19,119 nucleotides of DNA. Origin: Ornithoclostridium sp949298505. GTDB lineage: Bacteria > Bacillota > Clostridia > Christensenellales > UBA3700. Numbering within the stretch: position 1 is the first letter of the stretch; every line of letters begins with the position of its first letter. The translations under genes were made by a program, and so were the position numbers. The notes below the pieces were generated by a model. It was not told the DNA's origin. It made no database searches and saw only the letters and a program-made list of their open reading frames with translations. Shown piece by piece: positions 1-6,202 of the stretch. The stretch spans positions 1 to 19,119 of the forward strand of contig CASFWW010000054.1 in assembly GCA_949298505.1 (NCBI GenBank), given 5' to 3'.

Positions 1-420
1 ACTTCCGTGCTCTGGAACTGGGGCGCATACTACACCGAGGCTATCGAGATCGCTATGAAGTGCTTCGACGAACAGGGCAACTTCGTCGGCAACGAAGAAT
101 GGATCAAGTTCGGCAACTACTACGGCGACTACACCGAAGGTCTGTACGAGCTCGCTCCCCTCTCCGAAAACTGCGCTGAAGGCACCGCTGAGATCGTGGC
201 TCTCGTAGAAGCTATGATGGCAAAAGGCACCGACGATTGGGACGTGTTCACAAACAAGGCTCTCTCCTTCACCAAGGGCGAAGACGGCAAGTACACCGTG
301 ACCCAGGTCGACAGACAGCTCAAGGACAACGCCGGCAACGCGATCGCTAAAGTGGAAAAAGAAAACATCACCGGAGAGATGCCCTATTGGGTAGAAGGCG
401 TAGTTGTCCACAACAAGTAA
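1..420 (+). CDS. BMP-family ABC transporter substrate-binding protein, C-terminal part (5' end outside window)
   Basis: The frame is open from base 1 and runs to TAA at 418-420, giving about 139 residues; the true start lies upstream of the window, and the GTG at 7 is only an internal valine. The sequence SVLWNWGAYYTEAI near the start, and GDYTEGLYELAPLSENC later, resemble the C-terminal lobe of the basic membrane protein (BMP/PnrA) family. These are extracellular lipid-anchored binding proteins for nucleosides and related compounds. Family members are usually about 350-400 residues, so roughly the first two thirds is missing, including the signal peptide. The genes that follow are the ATPase and two permeases of the same transporter, which supports the call. 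The ligand cannot be read from this fragment; purine nucleoside is the family-based guess. Confidence 0.88.
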   Translation, partial: TSVLWNWGAYYTEAIEIAMKCFDEQGNFVGNEEWIKFGNYYGDYTEGLYELAPLSENCAEGTAEIVALVEAMMAKGTDDWDVFTNKALSFTKGEDGKYTVTQVDRQLKDNAGNAIAKVEKENITGEMPYWVEGVVVHNK

Positions 421-450
421 TTCAGACAAAACTCAGACAAGGATTTTCAA

Positions 451-2196
451 ATGACAAACATTGTAGAGATCCGCAACCTCACCAAGACTTTCGGTGAAGT
501 AGTTGCGAACAATAAGGTTCGCTTGGATTTACGGCAGGGCGAGATTCTCGCCCTGCTCGGTGAAAACGGAAGCGGCAAGACCACGCTTATGAACATGCTT
601 TCGGGCATATATCAGCCTGACAGCGGAGACATCTTCATAAACGGGGAAAAGGTCGTCATTCATTCTCCCGAAGAAGCGAAGACGCTAGGTATCGGTATGG
701 TACACCAGCATTTCAAACTGATAGACACGCTTTCGGCGGCAGACAACATCTGGATGGGCGCCGAAAAAAAAGAACCGTTTTTCCTTAAAGACAAATTGAG
801 TTACGTCGATTCCCTCTACCCTTACGAAGGGCTCGACGGTCCTTCTCTGCGCCGGCAAAAGTGGAGAAGATTCAAAATCAAGACAAAACTGTGCCTTTCG
901 GCATTTAACTATAAAACAACGAAATTCTTCAGAAACGCTTTTCTGAACGGGTCGCGCTTCAGCGACGTCAACGACATAGCGAAAAAATTCGGCTTTGACC
1001 TCGATTCAAGCAAACTCGTCTGCGATATGGCGGTCAGCGAAAAGCAGACGTGCGAGATAATCAAGGTGCTGTTCTACGGCGCGAAAATACTCATCCTCGA
1101 CGAACCGACCGCCGTGCTGACCGCACAGGAGATCCAGAAGCTTTTCGCGACGATGAGAAAGATGAAAGAACGCGGCTGTTCAATCATCATAATCACGCAC
1201 AAACTCAACGAAGTCCTCGAAATAAGCGACCGCGTCACGATCATGAGAAAGGGCGAATATATAACGACCGTCGACACCAAGGACGCGAACGAACAGATGC
1301 TGACCGAACTCATGGTCGGAGAAAAAATCAAACTGCACATCGACAGACCCAGGACGGGCTTCGACCGCCCCCTGCTCGAAATACGCGGCCTCACAGTAAA
1401 GAACGACGAAGGCTCTGTCGCGATCGACAATATGAGTTTCTATATCCGCGGCGGCGAGATGCTGGGCGTTGCCGGAATTTCCGGTTGCGGTCAGAAAGAA
1501 CTGTGCGAAGCCATCGCGGGACTGAGGAAGATAGAAAGCGGCGAGATCAACCATAAAGGACAGTCGCTCATCGGGCTTCCGCCCAAAAAGATTATCGAAA
1601 TGGGCATATCCATGAGTTTTATCCCAGAAGACAGACTGGGCATGGGTCTCGCGCCCTCCATGTCGATAACGGACAATATGATGCTGAAGACTTATTCCGA
1701 AGGCAGATTCAATCCGTTCGTGAACAGGAAAAAGGCGAGAGAAAGGGCTTCTCAGCTGATCAAGGAACTCAACATCGTCACCCCGTCCACCGAGACTCCG
1801 GTGCGCAGGCTTTCGGGCGGCAACGTACAGAAAGTCCTCGTCGGCAGAGAGATAGAGTCCTCCCCCAACGTGATAATCACCGCGTACCCGGTAAGAGGTC
1901 TCGACATCAACTCATCTTACGCGATATACGACATTCTGAACGAACAGAAGAAAAACGGCGTCGGCATACTTTTCGTCGGCGAAGACCTGGACGTCATGCT
2001 CGCGCTGTGCGACAAGATAATGGTGATCTGCCACGGCAGACTGATGGGCGTCGTACACGCTGAAAAGGCGACCAAAGAACAACTCGGTCTGATGATGACG
2101 GGCGCGCTCGACCTTCAGATCGAAAACGCGAAGCCTTACGGCATAGCGAAAGACAGCAATATCACAGAGGAGGCGCATGATGACAAAAACGAATAA
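451..2196 (+). CDS. Nucleoside-type ABC transporter, double ATP-binding protein (NupO/YufO-like)
   Basis: A 581-residue tandem ABC ATPase that powers import through the two permeases downstream. The first half has Walker A GENGSGKTT (37-45), Q-loop Gln86, Walker B ILILDEPT (213-220) and switch His250. The second half has the degenerate P-loop GISGCGQKE typical of this family (342-350), signature LSGGN (454-458) and VRGLD (481-485). Two things are unusual. Residues about 106-170 form a Lys/Arg- and aromatic-rich stretch where relatives usually have a short linker, adding about 50 residues to a family norm near 510. The first signature reads MAVSEKQ, where relatives commonly have LSVGEQQ, so the conserved Ser is Ala. 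The ATG at 451 has a modest AAGGA about 8 bases upstream. The 3' end overlaps the next gene by 20 bases, implying translational coupling. The gene is intact. Confidence 0.92.
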   Translation: MTNIVEIRNLTKTFGEVVANNKVRLDLRQGEILALLGENGSGKTTLMNMLSGIYQPDSGDIFINGEKVVIHSPEEAKTLGIGMVHQHFKLIDTLSAADNIWMGAEKKEPFFLKDKLSYVDSLYPYEGLDGPSLRRQKWRRFKIKTKLCLSAFNYKTTKFFRNAFLNGSRFSDVNDIAKKFGFDLDSSKLVCDMAVSEKQTCEIIKVLFYGAKILILDEPTAVLTAQEIQKLFATMRKMKERGCSIIIITHKLNEVLEISDRVTIMRKGEYITTVDTKDANEQMLTELMVGEKIKLHIDRPRTGFDRPLLEIRGLTVKNDEGSVAIDNMSFYIRGGEMLGVAGISGCGQKELCEAIAGLRKIESGEINHKGQSLIGLPPKKIIEMGISMSFIPEDRLGMGLAPSMSITDNMMLKTYSEGRFNPFVNRKKARERASQLIKELNIVTPSTETPVRRLSGGNVQKVLVGREIESSPNVIITAYPVRGLDINSSYAIYDILNEQKKNGVGILFVGEDLDVMLALCDKIMVICHGRLMGVVHAEKATKEQLGLMMTGALDLQIENAKPYGIAKDSNITEEAHDDKNE

Positions 2197-3886
2197 AGAT
2201 CCGTTGATCAAGATCTCAAAGCGCCAGAATCTCGCTCTCAGATACAAACTGTTGCTCACAGTGGGCGCGATCCTGCTCTCGCTCGTACTGGGCGGAATAC
2301 TGCTCGCCTGCCTCGGTTACAATCCCGTAAAATTCTATACCGAGATGCTGATGGGCAACTTCAAGAACGCCTCCTATCTGAAACTTATGATAAGGGCGCT
2401 GATACCCCTTCTGATCACGTCTCTCGGCGTATCGCTCGCATTCAAAATGCGCTTCTGGAATATCGGCGCCGAAGGTCAGTTCATCATCGGCGCAATAATC
2501 GCAATGACGTTCTCCCTCCTGATCGGAGACTCTCTGCCCTCGCCTCTCGGAGCGATCGTCGTCGTCATTCTCGGCACGCTGGGAGGAGGTCTGTACGCGC
2601 TTTTCGTCGCCGTGCTGAAAGTTAAATTCAACACCAACGAAACGCTGATGACCCTGATGCTGAACTACGTCGCGCTATATATCGCGTCCTATATGCTCAA
2701 GACAGACTTCTTCGCGATCCAGGGTCAGGGCGTGCCGGCGTTCAAGGTGATCGCGGAGTCTCTGTGGCTGACAGAGATCAACATAGGAAAATTCTCGTTC
2801 GACACGGCGCTGTTCATAGCCGTCGCGCTGACGATAATCCTTTTCGTATACTTCAGGCAATCCAAGCAGGGCTACGAACTCAACGTCGTGGGCGACAGCC
2901 CCAATACCGCTAAATACGCGGGAATGAAGGTCAACAAAATAATCGTGCGCACGATGTTCCTCTCAGGCGCGATCATAGGTATGGCGGGCGCGCTCAAACT
3001 TTGCGGTTCGTCTGCCGGACACACGTTCAGCGCAAACATCACGGGCGGCGTGGGCTGGACCTCGATCATCGTAGCATGGCTTGCGAAACTCAACCCCGTC
3101 GGGATATTCGTCGCGTCTCTGCTGATGTCCATTCTGGAGAGAGGCTGCTCTTTTGCACGTACCTCTCTGGGCATAAGCGACGCAATGAGCGACGTCCTGC
3201 AAGGCATAATATTGTTTACAGTGCTTGCCAGCGATTTCTTTATCAACTATAAAGTGTCCTTCCGCAAAAAAGTCGCGGCAGCTGCGCAACCCGAAGGCGC
3301 CGGCTCGGACGCAAAAGTAACAGAGGATAAAACTCCGGGCGAAGATTTGAAAGGACCTTCTGAAACAACGGACGTTCTTATCCCGGACGTAGCCGTCACT
3401 GCCGTAAGCGGAGAACCCGTTCCTGCGGTCAGCGAAGAGCCCTCTTCCGAAGCCGTTGAAGCACCTTTATCCGGCGAAGATACGGCCGAAGACAGTATCG
3501 GCGGCGAAGGGCAAGCCGAAAGCGCGGAAGCGGGCAAAGCCGAAGAAACGATCCCTTCAACGGACAACGACAAGGCTGAAGCCGAAGAAACGCAGCCTGT
3601 CGTACAGAACGCCGCGCCCGAAGCGGATAAACCTTCAGATGAAAAACCCGCGCCGAAAAAACGCGCTGCCGGGTCCGACTCCTCAAAAGCCGGCACGGCA
3701 AAAAAGTCAACGGCGAATACAACCGCTTCAAAGAAAAAGACGGCGGCAGACAAGCCTTCAGAAAAGAAAGCAAAGCCTGCGGCAACGGCTGTAAAAGCGA
3801 AGAAATCGGCAAATAAAACTTCTGCCCAAGCAAAGACTTCAGCCGGCGCGAAGAAAAACGGCAAAGGAGGAAACAAAAATGAATAG
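2177..3886 (+). CDS. Nucleoside-type ABC transporter permease (NupP/YufP-like) with long charged C-terminal tail
   Basis: Residues 1-362 form a BPD_transp_2-type permease with about eight to ten hydrophobic segments (the first at roughly 24-47) and the family motif FWNIGAEGQF at 93-102. It should pair with the second permease to make the membrane channel. The start at 2177 (ATGATG) has an AGAGGAGG-type site at 2166-2173 and lies inside the end of the ATPase gene. Family members normally end near 350-370 residues. This one continues for about 205 more, first Glu/Ala/Pro/Ser-rich and acidic (about 370-480), then Lys/Ala/Ser/Thr-rich and strongly basic (about 485-569). The tail is in frame with no sign of frameshift, and its stop overlaps the next start by 8 bases, so it belongs to this gene. 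It follows the last membrane segment and is probably cytoplasmic. Confidence 0.9.
   Translation: MMTKTNKDPLIKISKRQNLALRYKLLLTVGAILLSLVLGGILLACLGYNPVKFYTEMLMGNFKNASYLKLMIRALIPLLITSLGVSLAFKMRFWNIGAEGQFIIGAIIAMTFSLLIGDSLPSPLGAIVVVILGTLGGGLYALFVAVLKVKFNTNETLMTLMLNYVALYIASYMLKTDFFAIQGQGVPAFKVIAESLWLTEINIGKFSFDTALFIAVALTIILFVYFRQSKQGYELNVVGDSPNTAKYAGMKVNKIIVRTMFLSGAIIGMAGALKLCGSSAGHTFSANITGGVGWTSIIVAWLAKLNPVGIFVASLLMSILERGCSFARTSLGISDAMSDVLQGIILFTVLASDFFINYKVSFRKKVAAAAQPEGAGSDAKVTEDKTPGEDLKGPSETTDVLIPDVAVTAVSGEPVPAVSEEPSSEAVEAPLSGEDTAEDSIGGEGQAESAEAGKAEETIPSTDNDKAEAEETQPVVQNAAPEADKPSDEKPAPKKRAAGSDSSKAGTAKKSTANTTASKKKTAADKPSEKKAKPAATAVKAKKSANKTSAQAKTSAGAKKNGKGGNKNE
3266..3883 (+). other. Low-complexity tail of the permease: acidic block then histone H1-like basic block
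   Basis: This stretch encodes residues about 364-569 of the first permease. It has no hydrophobic segment and very few aromatic residues. The first half is dominated by Glu, Asp, Ala, Pro, Ser and Val. The second half repeats short Lys-Lys/Ala/Ser/Thr clusters (for example PKKRAAG, TAKKSTAN, AKKSANK), like the disordered tails of histone H1-like bacterial proteins. That resemblance is compositional and does not show homology. A disordered tail could bind the acidic membrane surface, RNA, DNA or a partner protein; the sequence does not decide which. Confidence 0.75.
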
Positions 3887-4871
3887 TTCGATAATGGCTA
3901 TAATCCTTACCCTCTGTGAAGCCGTAAAGCGCGGGACCCCTCTTCTTCTGGGTACAACCGGCGAGATCCTCAACGAAAAGTCGGGTTCCCTGAACCTGGG
4001 CGTTGAAGGTACGATGGCTGTCGGCGCGATTACGGGTGCTCTGCTCGGTCTTGCGACAAGCAATATGTTCCTTGCCTTGCTGGGAGCTTTCGCAGGCGGT
4101 ATGTTCTGCGGTCTGATCTACGCGTTCCTGACCATCACGCTCAAAGCCAATCAGAACGTCACCGGTCTTGCGATCACGATATTCGGCGGAGGTCTGTGCC
4201 TGTTCGTGGGCGAAACGCTCAAATCGACGAATAAATTCCCCTCATACACGACGGAATTTTACGCCGAAATAACGGGCGGAGGCATCCCCGATCTCAAAGA
4301 CATTCCGTACATCGGGCAGCTGCTGTTCTCTTACAACGCGCTCGTTTATATCGCGATCGTCATCGCGCTCATCGTCTGGATCTATATCACCAAGACAAAG
4401 TCGGGTTTGCGTATGCGCGCGGCGGGCGAAAATCCGGGCGCGGCTGACAGCGTGGGCATCAACGTCGACGCGGAGAGATACAAGAACATCGTTATAGGAA
4501 GCGGCATAATGGGCCTCGGCGGCGTATATATGGCGCTGTTCATCAACAACGGTCTGTGGAATACGGACTGGATAAACGGATACGGCTGGATCGCGGTCGC
4601 GCTGGTCATATTCGCGAACTGGTCGTCCGCGAGAGCGATCTGGGGTTCTTACGTGTTCGGGCTTCTGCTCTCGCTAAAATCCAGAATGCCTTCTCTCGCA
4701 AACGCATTCCCGTCTGTCCTTTCTTGGTCAACGGCTATCCCGACCGAACTTTTCGACGCGCTGCCGTTTATAGTGACAATGCTTGTTCTTATCGTGTCTT
4801 CAATGAGAAAGAACAAAAAGACGGGTTCTCCTGCCGGTCTGGGTCTGAACTATTTCAGAGAAGAACGCTGA
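3879..4871 (+). CDS. Nucleoside-type ABC transporter permease (NupQ/YufQ-like)
   Basis: A 330-residue polytopic membrane protein, the second permease of the importer. The motif NEKSGSLNLGVEGTM (residues 32-46) is characteristic of this half of the BMP-linked permease pair, and several glycine-rich hydrophobic helices follow. The ATG at 3879 has a perfect AAAGGAGG at 3863-3870 and overlaps the end of the first permease gene by 8 bases, so the pair is translationally coupled. Length is normal or slightly long for the family, and no tail like that of its partner is present. It is the last gene of the operon, and a hairpin terminator follows 28 bases after the stop. Confidence 0.92.
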   Translation: MNSSIMAIILTLCEAVKRGTPLLLGTTGEILNEKSGSLNLGVEGTMAVGAITGALLGLATSNMFLALLGAFAGGMFCGLIYAFLTITLKANQNVTGLAITIFGGGLCLFVGETLKSTNKFPSYTTEFYAEITGGGIPDLKDIPYIGQLLFSYNALVYIAIVIALIVWIYITKTKSGLRMRAAGENPGAADSVGINVDAERYKNIVIGSGIMGLGGVYMALFINNGLWNTDWINGYGWIAVALVIFANWSSARAIWGSYVFGLLLSLKSRMPSLANAFPSVLSWSTAIPTELFDALPFIVTMLVLIVSSMRKNKKTGSPAGLGLNYFREER

Positions 4872-4898
4872 AAAGGGTTGAAAAGTCAATACGTATTG

Positions 4899-4926
4899 AA
4901 AAAAGCGCGGTCGTCCGCGCTTTTTT
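4899..4926. terminator. Intrinsic terminator, probably bidirectional, between convergent genes
   Basis: A 6-bp GC stem (GCGCGG at 4905-4910, CCGCGC at 4915-4920) with loop TCGT is flanked by six As on the left and six Ts on the right. It therefore reads as a hairpin plus T-run on both strands. It ends the transporter operon on the + strand and can end the XRE gene, which runs toward it on the - strand. Bases 4927-4975 hold nothing else I recognise. Confidence 0.9.
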
Positions 4927-4975
4927 GATTGTCTGTATTTATTGTTTTTAATTCGTTTAACCGTTTGAATTTCCG

Positions 4976-5215
4976 TCAATCGGTTATGTTTTCGGCTTTA
5001 AAATACTCACTGTCGAAAAACTCAGTCAGGTCGATCCCTAGTCCTGCCGAGATCGCATAGATCAACGAAATATTCGCTCCCTTGTTTCTTTTCAACCTTA
5101 TATCGGCAATCGAACTTTGTGCCACTCCGCTAAGTTGCGAAAGCCTGTATTGAGTCACTCCCTTTTCTTTCATCAATTCTTCAAGTCTTGCGGACAATGC
5201 GTCGGCTAAGGTCAT
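4976..5215 (-). CDS. Small XRE-family helix-turn-helix regulator
   Basis: A 79-residue protein that is almost entirely one Cro/CI-type helix-turn-helix domain (about residues 8-68). The pattern VTQYRLSQLSGVAQSSI gives helices 2 and 3, and LGIDLTEFF closes the fold. It should bind DNA as a dimer and probably acts as a repressor. The start at 5215 is preceded by AAAGGTGAG, a fair ribosome-binding site. It diverges from the SLOG gene across about 120 bases containing a perfect inverted repeat, so control of itself and the neighbour is the simplest idea. That regulation is inferred. The gene lies in an A+T-rich patch unlike its neighbours, consistent with acquired DNA. Confidence 0.88.
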   Translation of the reverse strand: MTLADALSARLEELMKEKGVTQYRLSQLSGVAQSSIADIRLKRNKGANISLIYAISAGLGIDLTEFFDSEYFKAENITD

Positions 5216-5243
5216 ATAACAAACTCACCTTTCAGATTTTTAT

Positions 5244-5276
5244 TAAGTATAAATCTTAAAAAATTTTTTATACTTA
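5244..5276. promoter_or_regulatory. Perfect 10-bp inverted repeat, candidate operator of the XRE regulator
   Basis: TAAGTATAAA at 5244-5253 and its exact reverse complement TTTATACTTA at 5267-5276 are separated by 13 A+T-rich bases. A partial third copy (GCTTAGTAT) lies at 5301-5309. On the - strand the left arm contains TATACT, a good -10 box for the XRE gene, so repressor bound here would block its own promoter. The operator role is inferred from position and symmetry. The site has no T-run placement or GC stem that would suggest a terminator. Confidence 0.5.
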
Positions 5277-5291
5277 GCCTATCCGCAGTAC

Positions 5292-5320
5292 TTTGCTTTC
5301 GCTTAGTATTCTGCTATTAT
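5292..5320 (+). promoter_or_regulatory. Sigma-A-type promoter for the SLOG gene
   Basis: TTTGCT (5292-5297) and TATTAT (5315-5320) are separated by 17 bases, a good vegetative promoter arrangement. Transcription would start near 5327, only about 9 bases before the ATG at 5336. No clear Shine-Dalgarno sequence is present, so the message would be nearly leaderless. The partial operator copy at 5301-5309 lies between the two boxes, which fits repression by the divergent XRE protein. Confidence 0.5.
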
Positions 5321-5335
5321 AGAAACGGGTGCATT

Positions 5336-5671
5336 ATGGATAATGAAAATAAATTGAATTTTTATAAGACAGAACTTTTATCAAACGACTTCAAAAGTCA
5401 AACGTGTTGTTTTACGGGATACAGACCACAGAAAGTAAACTGGGAATTCAATAGCTCTTCAAAAGAATACTTACGTGTTGCCGAAAGCATAGAAAATCTG
5501 ATAAATCAGGCAATCAAAAACGGCTACAAGTACTTTATATCCGGAATGGCTCTCGGTTTTGACACTTTATGCGCCGAGACGGTTTTGAAACTTAAAACAA
5601 TAAATCCGGAGATAAAACTTATATGTGACCTGCCATGCAAAGAACAAGACAAGTATTGGTCACACCGACAA
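5336..5671 (+). pseudogene. Truncated SLOG/DUF1273 (YpsA-like) gene
   Basis: Codons 1-109 encode a recognisable N-terminal part of the SLOG-family DUF1273 fold: CCFTGYRPQK (24-33), ISGMALGFDTLCAE (68-81) and IKLICDLPCKEQDKYWS (93-109). These match the Rossmann-like nucleotide-binding half. After codon 109 (about 5662) the similarity stops. The frame then runs into a terminator of the opposite gene and continues antisense through the small lipoprotein gene to 5914, yielding basic residues unlike the family. Relatives continue for another 60-80 residues with further conserved motifs, so the 3' part is lost, probably by a recombination or insertion event near 5663-5670. The function of intact relatives is poorly known; a role in nucleotide-ligand sensing is proposed for SLOG proteins. 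The product is probably non-functional. Confidence 0.8.
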
Positions 5672-5695
5672 AAAAGGCGGCGCTGTCGCGCCGCC
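5670..5695 (-). terminator. Intrinsic terminator of the surface-protein operon
   Basis: Read on the - strand, a perfect 8-bp GC stem (GGCGGCGC / GCGCCGCC at 5688-5695 and 5676-5683) with loop GACA is followed by six Ts (5675-5670). It sits 21 bases after the stop of the small lipoprotein gene. On the + strand the hairpin is not followed by a T-run, so it should not stop transcription from the truncated SLOG gene. Confidence 0.92.
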
Positions 5696-5716
5696 CAGAA
5701 AATTGTTGCAACGGGA

Positions 5717-6202
5717 TCAGACGAGCGTGATCGCCACGTCGAAACCGTTGTGTTGATAGGTAATGTTGTAGATCTCCACCGTGCCTTCGATGTAGTTGCC
5801 TTTCAGGTGCACCGTCGCTTCGACGTCAATGCCAAGCACGCTGTTTGCATCCGCAAGCACGCCTTCTATCTCAAATGCGCCGGTCACTTCTTCATAAGAC
5901 GTTTTCACGTCTGACTTAAAGTCTGAGAGAGACAGCTTTTTCCCGGCGTTTTCCGCCGCCTGGATATACGCAGAAGCGTCTATCTGCAAGTCCTGAAAAT
6001 CGCTGTTTCCCACACCGTCTTTGTAGGTATAGACCGTTGTCTCTCCCTGCTTTACCGTAACTGCGAGGTCGTTCTGCCCTGCGCAGACGTCGAAAATCTG
6101 AGAATATATCTGCTCTTCCGTATTACAAGCGGACAGGAGAACCGCCGCCACCGTGACGATCGCGACCAACGCGATCGCGAGCATGATTTTTTTATTTTTC
6201 AT
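5717..6202 (-). CDS. Small secreted lipoprotein of unknown function
   Basis: A 161-residue protein with a basic start, a hydrophobic helix (about 6-22) and lipobox LLSAC ending at Cys26, so it should be lipid-anchored on the outer face of the membrane. The mature part alternates polar and hydrophobic residues as in beta-rich domains, with one probable helix (about 75-105) and a final strand pair ending ITYQHNGFDVAITLV. I recognise no family. A second cysteine is present at residue 40. The ATG at 6202 has GGGAGG at 6211-6216 and overlaps the end of the 1806-residue gene by 11 bases, so the two are translationally coupled. It is the last gene of the three-gene operon and probably works on the same surface structure as the two large proteins. 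Confidence 0.85.
   Translation of the reverse strand: MKNKKIMLAIALVAIVTVAAVLLSACNTEEQIYSQIFDVCAGQNDLAVTVKQGETTVYTYKDGVGNSDFQDLQIDASAYIQAAENAGKKLSLSDFKSDVKTSYEEVTGAFEIEGVLADANSVLGIDVEATVHLKGNYIEGTVEIYNITYQHNGFDVAITLV

Noticed and set aside
1050..1556. 168-residue + frame inside the ATPase gene, and the Arg/Lys-rich frame at 3456-3794
   Set aside because: These are out-of-frame shadows of the ATPase and the permease tail; the first is almost entirely Arg, Asp and His.
3247..3876. 209-residue - strand frame opposite the permease tail
   Set aside because: It is low-complexity Phe/Ala/Ser, the antisense image of the Lys/Glu/Ala-rich tail.
5672..5914. C-terminal extension of the SLOG frame to 5914
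   Set aside because: It is antisense to a terminator and to the small lipoprotein gene and has no similarity to the family.
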